A stretch of DNA of 64,000 bases from Thauera carbonicopians (GTDB taxonomy: Bacteria > Pseudomonadota > Gammaproteobacteria > Burkholderiales > Rhodocyclaceae): NCBI RefSeq assembly GCF_025699485.1, contig NZ_JANUXN010000003.1, positions 1 to 64,000 on the forward strand, written 5' to 3'. Each line of letters opens with the position of its first letter. Within the stretch, counting starts at the first letter, position 1. The notes under the pieces are model-generated. The model was not told the origin of the DNA. It did no database searches and was given only the letters and a program-made list of their open reading frames with translations. The position numbers and the translations under genes were made by a program. This document shows positions 26,682 to 37,924 of this stretch, piece after piece.

Positions 26682-26776
26682 GGCCAAAGCCTCGCATTCG
26701 GGGGCCACAATCATACCCGAATCGTTACCGCCCGGCCTCCGTGCCGCGGCTGCCAGCCGTGTTGCAGGCCGATGAC

Positions 26777-26794
26777 GTGTCATCAAAACGTCAA
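26777..26794 (+). promoter_or_regulatory. Pho box upstream of phoB
   Basis: GTGTCAT and ACGTCAA, 7-bp direct repeats separated by four A-rich bases (CAAA), match the PhoB-binding pattern CTGTCAT-N4-CTGTCAT. The site lies 46 bp before phoB, so phosphate limitation should autoactivate phoBR. Confidence 0.7.
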
Positions 26795-26839
26795 ACAGCT
26801 GCAATAGACTGTGCCCGTCAATAGCGGGGAATCGACAGC

Positions 26840-27550
26840 ATGCCAGCGAACATCTTGCTCGTGGAAGACGAACCGGCGATCCAGGAACTGATCGCCGCCA
26901 ACCTCAATCGCGCCGGCCATCACGTGGTCCGTGCCGCCGATGCCGAATCGGCCCAGCGCATCGTGCGCGAAGCGCTGCCCGACCTGATCCTGCTCGACTG
27001 GATGCTGCCGGGGGCCTCGGGCATCGAGTTCGCCCGCCGTCTGCGTGCCGACGAGCGTACGCGAGCGATCCCGATCATCATGCTCACCGCCCGCGGCGAG
27101 GAGCAGGACAAGGTCACCGGGCTGGAAACCGGAGCCGACGACTACATCACCAAGCCTTTCAGCCCGCGCGAGCTGGTCGCGCGGATCAAGGCGGTGCTGC
27201 GCCGGCGGGCGCCGCAGACGACCGAGGACGCCGTCGAACTGGGCGGGCTGCGGCTCGATCCGGGTACCCATCGCGTGACCGCGGAAGGCACGGTGCTGAC
27301 CCTGGGGCCGACCGAGTTCCGCCTGCTGCACTTCCTGATGACGCACCCGGAGCGGGTGCATTCGCGTGCGCAGTTGCTCGACCAGGTGTGGGGCGACCAC
27401 GTCTTCGTCGAGGAACGGACGGTGGACGTGCATATCCGCCGCCTGCGTTCGGTGCTCGAACCGGATGGCTTCGATGCGCTGATCCAGACCGTTCGCGGCA
27501 GCGGCTATCGCTTCTCGACCCAGACGCCGCAGGCGCCGGCCGCGCGATGA
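26840..27550 (+). CDS. phoB: Phosphate regulon response regulator PhoB
   Basis: 236 residues: receiver domain (1-120, phosphoacceptor Asp53 in [10 protein letters not shown]) and OmpR-type winged helix (about 130-230, [19 protein letters not shown]). It activates phosphate-starvation genes when phosphorylated by PhoR. The typical PhoB PGASGIEF and [12 protein letters not shown] segments are present. Confidence 0.95.
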   Translation: MPANILLVEDEPAIQELIAANLNRAGHHVVRAADAESAQRIVREALPDLILLDWMLPGASGIEFARRLRADERTRAIPIIMLTARGEEQDKVTGLETGADDYITKPFSPRELVARIKAVLRRRAPQTTEDAVELGGLRLDPGTHRVTAEGTVLTLGPTEFRLLHFLMTHPERVHSRAQLLDQVWGDHVFVEERTVDVHIRRLRSVLEPDGFDALIQTVRGSGYRFSTQTPQAPAAR

Positions 27551-27566
27551 CCGGCATGGAAGCAGC

Positions 27567-28886
27567 GTGATCCATCGTCCTCTCCGCTACATCGCCGTCG
27601 GTATCGGCGTGCCGGTTGCCGCCGTGCTGGCACTGGCGCTGCTGGCCGGCCATTATCGCGGCAGCGATGCCGCGCTTGCCCTGGTGGTGCTGGGCCTGCT
27701 GGCCATCGCCATCCTGCTCGTGCGCCATGTGCGCCTGCTGGTGGAATGGGCGCGCCAGCCGGTCGGCAGCATGCCGCCGCAGGTCGAAGGCCTGTGGAGC
27801 AGCGTGTTCGACGAGCTGGAAGACCGCTTCCAGCGCGAACTCGCAGTGCGCGACAAGTTGTCGGAGGAACTGGGCCGTTTCCAGCAGGCGGCGCAGGCGA
27901 TGCCGGAAGGCCTGCTCTATCTGGCCGAAGACGACAGCATCGAATGGCTCAACGTGATGGCCGAGCAGCATTTCGGCCTCGATCGCCGCCGTGATCTGCG
28001 GGTACCGATCGCCAACCTGGTCCGCCAGCCCGACTTCGTCGCCTACCTGCAGGCCGATCGCCATGCCGAGCCGCTGATCATGCAGTTGCCGGGCCGCAGG
28101 GAAAGGGCCTTGCAGGTACAGATCATCCGTTTCGCCGGTAGCCGGCGCATGGTGCTGTCGCGCGACATTTCCAAGCTGCAGCGCCTGGAGAACATGCGCC
28201 GGGACTTCGTCGCCAACGTCTCGCATGAGATGCGTACGCCGCTGACCGTCGTCGGCGGCTTCCTCGAGACCCTGATCGACGGCCTCGACGACTTCAGCCG
28301 CGACGAGGTGCTGCATTTCCTGTCGCTGGCGCACGAGCAGTCGAGCCGCATGCGGCATCTGATCGAGGACCTGCTGGCGCTGTCGGCGCTCGAAACGGGC
28401 GCGCCGGCACCGCTGGAGGAACGGGTGGATGTGACTGCGCTGATGCAGACCGTGCAGCGCGAGGCCGAGTCGCTGTCGGCCGGCCGCCATACCGTCACGC
28501 TGGTGCTCGAAGGCGGCGGCGAACTCAAGGGAAGCGCCAGGGAGCTGCACAGCGCGTTCTCCAACCTTGCCACCAACGCGGTCCGCTACACGCCGGCGGG
28601 CGGGCATGTCGAGCTGGGCTGGTGCGTCGATGCCGAGGGCGGCGAATACTGGGTCAGGGACGACGGCATCGGCATCGATCCCGAGCACATTCCGCGCCTG
28701 ACCGAACGCTTCTACCGCGTGGACCGCGGCCGCTCACGGGAGACCGGCGGCACCGGGCTCGGCCTGGCCATCGTCAAGCACATCCTGAATCGCCACCAGG
28801 CGGTGCTCCAGGTCGACAGCGAGCCGGGCAAGGGCAGCCGTTTCGCGATGCGTTTCCCGCCGGGCAGGATCGGCGACGAAAACTAG
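27567..28886 (+). CDS. phoR: Phosphate regulon sensor kinase PhoR
   Basis: 439-residue membrane histidine kinase. Two N-terminal helices (about 7-27 and 36-52), a PAS domain (about 105-195), HisKA with His220 (DFVANVSHEMRTPL) and an HATPase domain (NAVRYTPAGG, DDGIGIDPEHIPRLTERFYRVD, GTGLGLAIVKHI) follow the PhoR plan, without a large periplasmic sensor. It begins with GTG 16 bp after phoB. Its TAG overlaps the convergent gene's stop within the four bases CTAG. Confidence 0.94.
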   Translation: MIHRPLRYIAVGIGVPVAAVLALALLAGHYRGSDAALALVVLGLLAIAILLVRHVRLLVEWARQPVGSMPPQVEGLWSSVFDELEDRFQRELAVRDKLSEELGRFQQAAQAMPEGLLYLAEDDSIEWLNVMAEQHFGLDRRRDLRVPIANLVRQPDFVAYLQADRHAEPLIMQLPGRRERALQVQIIRFAGSRRMVLSRDISKLQRLENMRRDFVANVSHEMRTPLTVVGGFLETLIDGLDDFSRDEVLHFLSLAHEQSSRMRHLIEDLLALSALETGAPAPLEERVDVTALMQTVQREAESLSAGRHTVTLVLEGGGELKGSARELHSAFSNLATNAVRYTPAGGHVELGWCVDAEGGEYWVRDDGIGIDPEHIPRLTERFYRVDRGRSRETGGTGLGLAIVKHILNRHQAVLQVDSEPGKGSRFAMRFPPGRIGDEN

Positions 28887-30505
28887 CCGGGCACGCCTTC
28901 GGGAATGGCGGCCTGTTCTGCCTCGAAGGCGCACAGATCGTAGTTCGTGCCGCGCCGGATCAGGCGCTGCAGGCGGATCTGGCGCGCCGTGCCGTCATGG
29001 TGGATTTCCACCCGCTGGCCGGCGGCATACCATTGCGACGGCAGGACGATGCAGGCCGGGATCTTGAGCGCGCTCGCCTCGGGCAGCAGGAAACCCTGCT
29101 GCCACGGCGCCCGTCCGCTCCTGGGGCCGGCCTGGCGTACCGAAACCATGCGGGGCACGCCGGGCAGCACTTCGATGCCGGCTTCGAGCGTGCCGTCTTC
29201 GCGGTACATCAGCCAGCTCAGGTCGCCGAGCAGGAAATGCGCGCCGTCCGGCGGGCGGATGCCGACGAGCTGGTGGTGGGAGATGCGTTCTCCGGCCGTG
29301 CGGCGCTGGAGCCGGAAGCCGGCGACGGACTGGTCCTGGATCGTCCACTGCTCGTAATCCAGCCCGAGGCGCTCGGCGTCGCGCTGGTGGCGTGCCTGTT
29401 CATGCTCGGGTGTATCGACCTTCGGCACCTGGCCGCCGAAAGCCAGCAGCGAGATGTCCTCGCGCAGGCGGTGCAGCGGGCTGTCGGTGCGCGGCTGGCG
29501 GAACACCACGCCTTCGATGGCGAAGCCGATCGCCAGCCAGTCGGCACTCAATTGCAGCATGCCTTCGGCGCGCCGACGCGGGAAGCGCCGGCCGGCCGTG
29601 CCGCGGCCCCAGGGCCGGTACAGCGACAGCAGCAGACGGACGCTGGCGTCGGTCGGGCAGTCCTCGCCCAGCCCCAGCGAAGCCGGCTTCGCGCCTCGTT
29701 TGAACTGCGCCAGCACGGCCTGGATCTGGTTGGCGAGCGTGCTGCCGTCGAAGCGCAGCCGTGCCGGCGCCTGCGGAACCAGGCCCAACGGGCGCAGGCC
29801 GACGTCGCCATGGATATCGACGCCGTAGTCGGTGGGCTTGGTGTTTTCGTCGGCTGCGGCGAGGTCGCAGTAGGGCGCGAAGCGCTGTGCCCAGCGGATG
29901 ACCCAGTTCAGCTCGCGCTCGCTGCGGCCGTACGGGTTGGCGAGGTCGGTCAGCAGGATGGCGACGTAGGCCTCCAGCGCACTCTGCGCGTGCCATACCT
30001 CGTTGAGCCGATCGGAGACGCGGATGCGGTGGATGCCCGCCTGGCTCGCATCTGCATGGCTGGCATGGATCTCCGCCCAGCAGCCGGGCGGCACTTCACG
30101 CCGCGCGCGGAAATACTCGAACAGCACCTGGCCGGCGTAGTAGGTGCGGCGCTGGGCCAGCAGGGCGCGCTGGTCGTCCAGCGTGCCGGCTGTCGCATCG
30201 AGCCGGGCGATCTGCGCATAGGAGCGGGACAGGTTGCGCCACAGCCCGAGTACCCGCTGCAGCGAGGCGTTTTCCTCGCCGTCGGGCGGCAGCGGCAGGC
30301 TGGTGTAGCGGCGCGAGATGCCTTCCTGGCTGCAGGCGATCGTCTCGCGCGCAGCTTCGAGCACTTCGAGGTGCTGGTTGGGCGCCGGCGCCGCATGCAG
30401 CAGGGTCTCGATCATGTCGCTCAGCAGGGCATGCGTGCGCGGGATGTCCGTCGGGTGCAGCTTCTGCAGCAGATCGAGGCAGGCGGCCGGATTGGAGAAG
30501 TCCAT
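28883..30505 (-). CDS. Uncharacterised 540-residue cytoplasmic protein
   Basis: I do not recognise a named family. The N-terminal about 220 residues look all-helical (LDLLQKLHPTDIPRTHALLSDMIETLL, SAYAQIA-like repeats of helices). The C-terminal third (about 390-540) alternates short beta-like segments (HHQLVGIRPPDGAHFLLGDLSWLMYREDG, VEIHHDGTARQIRLQRLIRRGTNYDLCAFEAE). No signal peptide or membrane helix is seen. It lies 25 bp behind the HIT gene on the same strand. Similar long proteins occur in other betaproteobacteria by my recollection, but I cannot assign a function; a ligand-binding regulatory role is only a guess. Confidence 0.7.
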   Translation of the reverse strand: MDFSNPAACLDLLQKLHPTDIPRTHALLSDMIETLLHAAPAPNQHLEVLEAARETIACSQEGISRRYTSLPLPPDGEENASLQRVLGLWRNLSRSYAQIARLDATAGTLDDQRALLAQRRTYYAGQVLFEYFRARREVPPGCWAEIHASHADASQAGIHRIRVSDRLNEVWHAQSALEAYVAILLTDLANPYGRSERELNWVIRWAQRFAPYCDLAAADENTKPTDYGVDIHGDVGLRPLGLVPQAPARLRFDGSTLANQIQAVLAQFKRGAKPASLGLGEDCPTDASVRLLLSLYRPWGRGTAGRRFPRRRAEGMLQLSADWLAIGFAIEGVVFRQPRTDSPLHRLREDISLLAFGGQVPKVDTPEHEQARHQRDAERLGLDYEQWTIQDQSVAGFRLQRRTAGERISHHQLVGIRPPDGAHFLLGDLSWLMYREDGTLEAGIEVLPGVPRMVSVRQAGPRSGRAPWQQGFLLPEASALKIPACIVLPSQWYAAGQRVEIHHDGTARQIRLQRLIRRGTNYDLCAFEAEQAAIPEGVPG

Positions 30506-30530
30506 GGCGGAAGGCGTGGGGAAAGGTGGA

Positions 30531-30944
30531 TCAGGCCTGGGCGGCGAGGGCGCTGTCGATGGCGCGCGCCAGCGCGACCGGGTCGGCAGCGGCATGGACG
30601 ACGCCCTGGCGCTGGGCCGGTCCCCAGACCGATTCGGGGAAGTGGCGGTCGTCGCGATAGCGCGGAATCACGTGCCAATGGAGATGCGGCACCATGTTGC
30701 CGAAGCTGGCGAGGTTGATCTTGTCCGGGTGAAGCAGGGTGCGCAGCGCGCTTTCGGTGGCCAGCACGACGTCGAGTAGGTGGCGCCGGTCTGCCGGCAG
30801 CAGGTCGCTCATCTCGGCGACGTGCTCGTTCCAGATCACGCGGCAGAAGCCGGGGTGGGCGTCGTCATCGACGCGAATGACGCGGCAGCGCCCGTCCTCC
30901 CAGATGAGCTGTTCGGCAGATGCGGGGCACAGCGGACAATCCAT
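30531..30944 (-). CDS. HIT family hydrolase
   Basis: 137-residue histidine-triad protein. HLHWHVIPR at 87-95 provides the triad His87/89/91 of nucleotide hydrolases and transferases acting on dinucleoside polyphosphates or AMP conjugates. N-terminal CPLC (3-6) is a common zinc or structural element in this subgroup. It is followed by the unknown 540-residue gene and preceded by the amidotransferase gene at 42 bp. Confidence 0.93.
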   Translation of the reverse strand: MDCPLCPASAEQLIWEDGRCRVIRVDDDAHPGFCRVIWNEHVAEMSDLLPADRRHLLDVVLATESALRTLLHPDKINLASFGNMVPHLHWHVIPRYRDDRHFPESVWGPAQRQGVVHAAADPVALARAIDSALAAQA

Positions 30945-30985
30945 GGCGATCCTCGACGGCTTGAATGGCGGGAAACCGCGGAACT

Positions 30986-31843
30986 CTAGCGGCTCCGTGC
31001 GGCCGGGGCGAGGAATTGTTGCTCACAACCGGCATCGCGCCGCGGATAGTCCTGCGCCACCGTGCGGGTTTCGGCCATGTCGACCGGCTCGCCGTCATGG
31101 AAGGCGAACAGGTTGCCGGGCGGAATCTGGATCCAGGCCTCGTTGTCGGTCAGCGGTGTGGTGGCGATCACGGCGACCCGGTCGGACGGCGTCGTGACCT
31201 GGTTGAAGTCGACGGTGACGTCCTCGTCGGCCAGGTGGGCCACCGGGAAAGGCGCTTTGCGGACGATGTAGCACAGCCGCGACGAACAGTGCGCGAACAG
31301 GCGCTTGCCGTCCGACAGCAGGAAGTTGAATTCGCCGAGGCTGCCGACTTCGAGCGCCAGCTCGCGCAATGCGGCATGCAGCTCGGCAGTGTCTTGCGTG
31401 CCTTGTGGGAAACGCTGGGCCAGGCGGTCGAGGATGTAGCAGAAGGCGAGCTCGGAGTCGGTGTTGCCGACCGGCTGGAAGCGGCCGGACAGCCTGGGGG
31501 CGAAGCCTTTCAGGTTGCCGTTGTGGGCGAAGATCCAGTAGCGCCCCCACAGCTCGCGCTGGAAGGGATGGGTGTTTTCGAGCCCGACGACGCCCTGCGT
31601 GGCCTTGCGGATGTGGGCGATGACGTTGAGCGAGTGGATCGGGTAGTGCTTGACCAGTTCGGCGACCGGCGAATCCGCGCTCGGGCTGGGATCGAGGAAG
31701 ACGCGCACCCCGGCGCCTTCGAAGAACGCGATGCCCCAGCCGTCACGGTGGTGGTCGGTGAGGCCGCCGCGGGCACGAAAGCCGGCGAAGGAGAAACAGA
31801 TATCGGTCGGCACATTGCAGTTCATGCCGAGCAGCTGGCACAT
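30986..31843 (-). CDS. Class II glutamine amidotransferase (YafJ type)
   Basis: 285 residues. The N-terminal nucleophile Cys2 (MCQLLGMN) and the glutaminase motifs GWGIAFFEG, NVIAHIRKATQG, THPFQRELWGRYWIFAHNGNL and NTDSELAF define a stand-alone Ntn glutaminase. Related proteins include YafJ and the EgtC family. The acceptor of the ammonia is unknown. It is in line with but 90 bp downstream of gatB. Confidence 0.92.
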   Translation of the reverse strand: MCQLLGMNCNVPTDICFSFAGFRARGGLTDHHRDGWGIAFFEGAGVRVFLDPSPSADSPVAELVKHYPIHSLNVIAHIRKATQGVVGLENTHPFQRELWGRYWIFAHNGNLKGFAPRLSGRFQPVGNTDSELAFCYILDRLAQRFPQGTQDTAELHAALRELALEVGSLGEFNFLLSDGKRLFAHCSSRLCYIVRKAPFPVAHLADEDVTVDFNQVTTPSDRVAVIATTPLTDNEAWIQIPPGNLFAFHDGEPVDMAETRTVAQDYPRRDAGCEQQFLAPAARSR

Positions 31844-31933
31844 CGGAGTCTCCGCGATGTCGGTACGGGAACCGGCAGTATAGCGAAGCGGGCGCGGCCG
31901 ATGGTCGCGCCCCTTGCCTCGTGCCTGCCTGCC

Positions 31934-33394
31934 TCAGGCGCCGAGCTTCTTTTTCAGCAGCTCGTTGACCTGCGCCGGGCTGGCCTTGCCCTTGCTGGCC
32001 TTCATGACCTGGCCGACCAGCGCGTTGAAGGCCTTTTCCTTGCCGGCGCGGAATTCGTCCACCGACTTCTGGTTGGCCGCCAGCACTTCGTCGATCATCG
32101 CCTCGATCGCGCCGCTGTCGGTGACCTGCTTCAGGCCCTGCCTGTCGATGATCTCGTCGGCGCTCAGGCCTTCGCCGTTCCACAGCGCCTCGAACACTTT
32201 CTTGCCGATGGCGTTGGAGAGGGTGTTGTCGGCGATGCGCATCACCAGGCCGGCAAGCTGGGCGGCCGACACCGGCGAGGCGCCGATGTCGAGTTCGGCC
32301 TTGTTCAGGCGCGCCGCGAGGTCGCCCATGACCCAGTTGGCGCAGGGCTTGGCCAGCGCCGGACCGGCGGCCGTCACCGTCGCCTGGTAGAAATCGGCGA
32401 CTTCCTTCGAGGCCGTCAGCGTGGTGGCGTCGTAGGCGGACAGGCCCCATTCGTCCATGAAGCGGGCCTTCATCGCGCCCGGCAGTTCGGGCATCTCCGC
32501 CTGCACGCGCGCCTTCCAGTCGGGCGAGATCAGCAGCGGCAGCAGGTCGGGGTCGGGGAAGTAGCGGTAGTCGTGGGCGTCTTCCTTGCTGCGCATCATG
32601 CGCGTCTCGCCGCTGTCGGGATCGAACAGTACGGTGGCCTGCTGCACGCGGCCGCCGTCCTCGATGGTGTCGATCTGCCACTGCACTTCGTAGTCGATCG
32701 CCTGCTGCAGGAAGCGGAAGGAGTTCAGGTTCTTGATCTCGCGGCGGGTGCCGAATTCGGTCGCGCCCTTCCTGCGCACCGACACGTTGGCGTCGCAGCG
32801 GAAGGAGCCTTCCTGCATGTTGCCGTCGCAGATGTCGATCCAGCGTACCAGCGCATGCAGCGAGCGGGCGTAGGCCACGGCTTCGGCCGAGGAGCGCATG
32901 TCGGGCTCGGAGACGATCTCGAGCAGCGGCGTGCCGGCGCGGTTGAGGTCGATGCCGGTCATGCCGTGGAAGTCCTCGTGCAGGCTCTTGCCGGCATCCT
33001 CTTCGAGGTGGGCGCGGGTCAGGCGCACGGTCTTCTCGTAGGCTTGCTCACCTTCGCCGACGCGGATCGTGATCACGCCGCCCTGCACCACCGGCAGGTC
33101 CATCTGGCTGATCTGGTAGCCCTTCGGCAGGTCGGGGTAGAAGTAGTTCTTGCGCGCGAACACGCTCTTTTCCGCGACGTAGGCGCCGATCGCGAGGCCG
33201 AAGCGGATCGCGCGCTCGACCGCGCCGCGGTTCAGCACCGGCAGCACGCCCGGCAAGGCGATGTCCACCGCGCTGGCCTGCACGTTGGGCTCGGCGCCGA
33301 AGGCGGTGCTGGCGCCGGAAAAGATCTTGCTGGCGGTGTTGAGCTGGGCATGGACTTCCAGCCCGATCACGACTTCCCAATCCGTTCTGCTCAT
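31934..33394 (-). CDS. gatB: Asp/Glu-tRNA(Asn/Gln) amidotransferase subunit B
   Basis: 486-residue kinase/amidotransferase subunit of GatCAB, which converts mischarged Asp-tRNA(Asn) or Glu-tRNA(Gln). [15 protein letters not shown] (about 6-20), PGVLPVLNR and the [16 protein letters not shown] signature (about 150-165) are present, with a C-terminal YqeY-like domain. It is separated from gatA by a small lipoprotein gene. Confidence 0.97.
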   Translation of the reverse strand: MSRTDWEVVIGLEVHAQLNTASKIFSGASTAFGAEPNVQASAVDIALPGVLPVLNRGAVERAIRFGLAIGAYVAEKSVFARKNYFYPDLPKGYQISQMDLPVVQGGVITIRVGEGEQAYEKTVRLTRAHLEEDAGKSLHEDFHGMTGIDLNRAGTPLLEIVSEPDMRSSAEAVAYARSLHALVRWIDICDGNMQEGSFRCDANVSVRRKGATEFGTRREIKNLNSFRFLQQAIDYEVQWQIDTIEDGGRVQQATVLFDPDSGETRMMRSKEDAHDYRYFPDPDLLPLLISPDWKARVQAEMPELPGAMKARFMDEWGLSAYDATTLTASKEVADFYQATVTAAGPALAKPCANWVMGDLAARLNKAELDIGASPVSAAQLAGLVMRIADNTLSNAIGKKVFEALWNGEGLSADEIIDRQGLKQVTDSGAIEAMIDEVLAANQKSVDEFRAGKEKAFNALVGQVMKASKGKASPAQVNELLKKKLGA

Positions 33395-33428
33395 GGTCGT
33401 TTCTCTTGTTGCGGTTCGCGGCGCCGGC

Positions 33429-33938
33429 TCAATGGCACTGGCCGCTGGTCCGATCGACGATGATCGGCCATACGTAGTCGAAGGTGCCGCGGCTGCAGCG
33501 CCGCGCGCAATCGGAAAAGCCCACCGTGACCTGGTTGCCCTGCTCCCAGATGTTGACCGTGCAGCCGTCCTTGGCGCGCAGCTCCACGCTGGGCATGCGG
33601 CGCGTCTGGGTGAAGGGGCCGTCGAAGCGGCAGCTGCCGCGGCGCGGGATGTCCACCGTGGCGCTGAAGCGCTTGACGTCGGAGTGGCTGATGTCGAGCA
33701 CCGCGGTCGCGCTGTAGCCGGTCTCGTCGCGGAAGCGGCAGTCGGCCTGGACGTCGAGCGGGCGCACCGGCATCGGCTTCAGGCGGCCGGGGCGTTCGCT
33801 CGGCCGTGTTTCGCTTTCGGCCGGGCCCGGCGCCTGCCACGGCGGCGTGGCGCAGGAAGCGAGCAGGCCGGCCGCGGCTGCGGCCAGGCCGGCGCGCAGC
33901 AGCCGGCGCGGCGGGATTGGGGGCACGAAAGGCATCAT
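33429..33938 (-). CDS. Small lipoprotein inserted between gatA and gatB
   Basis: 169 residues with a type II signal: [14 protein letters not shown] then lipobox LLASC, lipid attachment at Cys29. The mature part is Pro-rich, then about 100 residues with five further cysteines and short beta-like strands ([46 protein letters not shown]). No family recognised. It begins four bases after the gatA stop and ends 34 bp before gatB, so it is co-transcribed with translation genes, an unexpected place for an envelope protein. Confidence 0.8.
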   Translation of the reverse strand: MMPFVPPIPPRRLLRAGLAAAAAGLLASCATPPWQAPGPAESETRPSERPGRLKPMPVRPLDVQADCRFRDETGYSATAVLDISHSDVKRFSATVDIPRRGSCRFDGPFTQTRRMPSVELRAKDGCTVNIWEQGNQVTVGFSDCARRCSRGTFDYVWPIIVDRTSGQCH

Positions 33939-33942
33939 CGGC

Positions 33943-35415
33943 TCAAGCCGCGATCGCCGGCCGGCGCGCATGCCAGTCGGTCGCCTGCTGGAAGCGGTGG
34001 GCAGCGTTCAGCAGGCGGGCTTCGCCGAAGTAGTCGCCGATCAGCTGCAGGCCCACCGGCAGGCCGTCGCTGCCGAAGCCGCAGGGCTGCGACAGGCCGG
34101 GCAGGCCGGCGAGGTTGACCGCGAGGGTGAAGATGTCCGACAGGTACATCTGCACCGGGTCGTCCGCCATCTGGCCCAGCGCCCAGGCGGTGGTCGGCGT
34201 GGTCGGGCCGGCGATGAGGTCGCAGTGCTGCAGCGCGGCCTGGAAGTCCTGCGCGATCAGCCGGCGCAGGCGCTGCGCCTGCAGGTAGTAGGCGTCGTAA
34301 TAGCCGTGCGACAGCACGTAGGTGCCGACCAGGATGCGGCGCTTGACTTCGGCGCCGAAGCCTTCGGCGCGGGTCTTGCCGTACATGTCGGCGAGGTCGC
34401 CGTATTCGGCCGCGCGGTGGCCGTAGCGCACGCCGTCGAAGCGCGACAGGTTGCTCGAGCATTCGGCCGGCGCGATCACGTAGTAGGCGGGAATCGCCAG
34501 CCTGGCGTTGGGCAGCGACACTTCGACCGTGGTGGCGCCGAGCGCGCGGTATTGTTCGATCGCGGCGTCGACCGCGGTCCGCACGCCCTCGGCCATGCCT
34601 TCGGCGAAGAACTCGCGCGGCAGGCCGATGCGCAGGCCTTCGAGCGGCCGTGCCGCGGCCGGTGCGGCGAGCGCGGCGGCGTAGTCCTCGGCCGGGCGAT
34701 CCAGGCTGGTCGAATCGCGCGGGTCGAAGCCGGCCATCGCCGACAGCAGCAGCGCGCAGTCCTCGGCGCTGGCGCCGAAGGCGCCGCCCTGGTCGAGCGA
34801 GGAAGCGTAGGCGATCATGCCGTAGCGGCTGACCACGCCGTAGGTCGGCTTGATGCCGGTGATGCCGCAGAAGGCCGCCGGCTGGCGCACCGAGCCGCCG
34901 GTGTCGGTGCCGGTGGCGATCGGCGCCAGGCGCGCCGCCACCGCCGCGGCCGAACCGCCGGACGAACCGCCCGGCACGCGCTCGGGATTCCACGGGTTCT
35001 TCACCGCGCCGTAGAAGGAGCTTTCGTTGGACGAGCCCATCGCGAACTCGTCCATGTTGGTCTTGCCCAGGCCGACCGCGCCGGCGGCCTTGAGCAGGCC
35101 GACGATGTGGGCGTCGTAGGGGCTGACGAAATTCGACAGCATCTTCGAGCCGCAGGTGGTCAGCACGCCTTCGGTGCAGAACACGTCCTTGTGGGCGAGC
35201 GGGATGCCGGTCAGCGCACCGGCCCGGCCGGCGGCGATGCGCGCGTCGGCGGCGCGGGCAGCGGCCAGCGCGCCGTCGCGGTCGACGGTGATGAAGGCGT
35301 TGAGCTGCGGATCGAGCGCGTCGATGCGGTCGAGGAACAGGGTCGCGAGCTCGACGCTGGAAATCTGCCGGGCGTCGAGCGCGCGGCGCAGTTCCGGAAG
35401 GGAAGCGTGGATCAT
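33943..35415 (-). CDS. gatA: Asp/Glu-tRNA(Asn/Gln) amidotransferase subunit A
   Basis: 490-residue amidase that releases ammonia from glutamine. The Ser-cisSer-Lys catalytic set is visible: Lys in [13 protein letters not shown] (about 77), and [17 protein letters not shown] and [16 protein letters not shown] (about 148-185). It follows gatC by 43 bp. Confidence 0.97.
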   Translation of the reverse strand: MIHASLPELRRALDARQISSVELATLFLDRIDALDPQLNAFITVDRDGALAAARAADARIAAGRAGALTGIPLAHKDVFCTEGVLTTCGSKMLSNFVSPYDAHIVGLLKAAGAVGLGKTNMDEFAMGSSNESSFYGAVKNPWNPERVPGGSSGGSAAAVAARLAPIATGTDTGGSVRQPAAFCGITGIKPTYGVVSRYGMIAYASSLDQGGAFGASAEDCALLLSAMAGFDPRDSTSLDRPAEDYAAALAAPAAARPLEGLRIGLPREFFAEGMAEGVRTAVDAAIEQYRALGATTVEVSLPNARLAIPAYYVIAPAECSSNLSRFDGVRYGHRAAEYGDLADMYGKTRAEGFGAEVKRRILVGTYVLSHGYYDAYYLQAQRLRRLIAQDFQAALQHCDLIAGPTTPTTAWALGQMADDPVQMYLSDIFTLAVNLAGLPGLSQPCGFGSDGLPVGLQLIGDYFGEARLLNAAHRFQQATDWHARRPAIAA

Positions 35416-35458
35416 GTGTTCGGCAAGCCAGGTGAAGGCGCGCCAGGCGCGCCGCGGA

Positions 35459-35746
35459 TCATTCGATGACTTTCGGTACCAGGTACAGCCCGGCCTCGGT
35501 CTGCGGGGCGACCTGCTGGAAGGCGGCGCGCCTGTCCTGCTCGGTGACGAGGTCCTCGCGCAGGCGGGTGGCGAGCTCCTGTGGATGGCTCATGGGCTCG
35601 ACGCCGGTCGTGTCGACCGCCTGCATCTGCTCGATGAGGCCGAAGATGCCGTTCAGCTTGTCGCGGGTGGCGTCGATTTCGGCATCGGAAAGGGCGATGC
35701 GCGCGAGGCGGGCGAGGTGCCCGACTTGTTCATTGGAAAGCGACAT
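35459..35746 (-). CDS. gatC: Asp/Glu-tRNA(Asn/Gln) amidotransferase subunit C
   Basis: 95-residue stabilising subunit of Gat[21 protein letters not shown] and [20 protein letters not shown] fit the family. First gene of gatC-gatA-lipoprotein-gatB, divergent from mreB. Confidence 0.95.
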   Translation of the reverse strand: MSLSNEQVGHLARLARIALSDAEIDATRDKLNGIFGLIEQMQAVDTTGVEPMSHPQELATRLREDLVTEQDRRAAFQQVAPQTEAGLYLVPKVIE

Positions 35747-36963
<1,217 letters not shown>

Positions 36964-36970
36964 GCCGTTG

Positions 36971-36990
36971 CCCCGGCCTTGCCGCCGGGG
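36971..36990 (+). terminator. Hairpin between mreB and mreC
   Basis: CCCCGGC (36971-36977) pairs with GCCGGGG (36984-36990) directly behind the mreB stop. With no T-run it is likely a partial attenuator, fitting the higher need for MreB than for MreC/D. Confidence 0.4.
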
Positions 36991-37048
36991 CCTGCCTTCG
37001 TCATCGTCCACGCCACCGCTTTCGATCCGGTGGCTTCTGGTTTCCCGG

Positions 37049-37921
37049 ATGTCTCTAGTCGGCCACAAGACCCCTCCGATCTTCAAGCGCGGACTGACAC
37101 CCGTCGCGCGCCTGTCGGTGTTCGTCGCCATCTGCCTGGTGCTGCTGGTGGCGGACCTGCGTTTCCGTTATCTGGAAGTGGTGCGCAATGCCTTGTCGGT
37201 GGTGACCTACCCGCTGCAGATGGCCGCCGCCAAGCCGGCCGACTTCGTGCGCAACGCCTCGCGCTATTTCGCCACCCTGGTCGAAGTCCAGCTCGAGAAC
37301 GCCGAGCTGCGCCGGGACCATCTGACGACCGGCGAACGTCTGCTGCGCTTCGAGCTGCTCGAAAAGGAGAATGCCGAACTCCGCGGCCTGCTCGGCATGT
37401 CGCAGCGCATCGACGTCAAGAGCGTTGCCGCCGACATCCTCTACAACGCGCCCGACCCCTTCGCCCGCAAGGTCATCCTCGACCGCGGCGCGCAGCAGGG
37501 CGTCGAAGCCGGGCTGGCGGTGATCGACGCCAAAGGCGTGGTCGGCCAGGTCACGCGCGTGCATCCGGTGCAGTCCGAGGTCACCCTGCTCACCGACCGC
37601 AACCAGTCGATTCCGGTCAGCGTGCTGCGCAACGGCGTGCGCGGCGTGCTGTTCGGCACCGGCCGCGGCCGCTTGGAAATGCGCTTCGTGCTGGCCGATG
37701 CCGACATCCGTGAAGGCGACCGGCTCGTCACGTCCGGCCTCGACGGCATCTTCGTGCCCGGCCTGCCGGTGGCGGACGTGACCATGGTCGACCGCAGCTC
37801 CGATGCCTTCGCCCGCATCGATTGCGAGCCGCTGGCGGACATCGACACCAGCGTGCAGGTGCTGGTGATCGGCCGCACCGCCTACCCGCCGCCTCCGCCG
37901 GCACCGGACCAGGAGCGCTGA
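37049..37921 (+). CDS. mreC: Rod-shape-determining protein MreC
   Basis: 290-residue bitopic periplasmic protein that activates PBP2. An N-terminal membrane helix (about 21-38), a coiled coil (about 70-105: LVEVQLENAELRRDHL, LLEKENAELRGLL) and the beta-barrel domain (KVILDRGAQQGVEAGLAVID, GVVGQVTRV, SVLRNGVRGVLFG) follow the family plan. The start at 37049 has no good ribosome site but matches the family N-terminus. The C-terminus ends in a Pro-rich tail. Confidence 0.94.
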   Translation: MSLVGHKTPPIFKRGLTPVARLSVFVAICLVLLVADLRFRYLEVVRNALSVVTYPLQMAAAKPADFVRNASRYFATLVEVQLENAELRRDHLTTGERLLRFELLEKENAELRGLLGMSQRIDVKSVAADILYNAPDPFARKVILDRGAQQGVEAGLAVIDAKGVVGQVTRVHPVQSEVTLLTDRNQSIPVSVLRNGVRGVLFGTGRGRLEMRFVLADADIREGDRLVTSGLDGIFVPGLPVADVTMVDRSSDAFARIDCEPLADIDTSVQVLVIGRTAYPPPPPAPDQER

Positions 37922-37924
37922 ACG

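Noticed and set aside
30965..33463. Long open frame on the plus strand opposite gatB and the amidotransferase
   Set aside because: High-GC antisense shadow; composition repeats Val/Gly/Asp/Ala/Arg without motifs, while the minus strand carries complete conserved genes.
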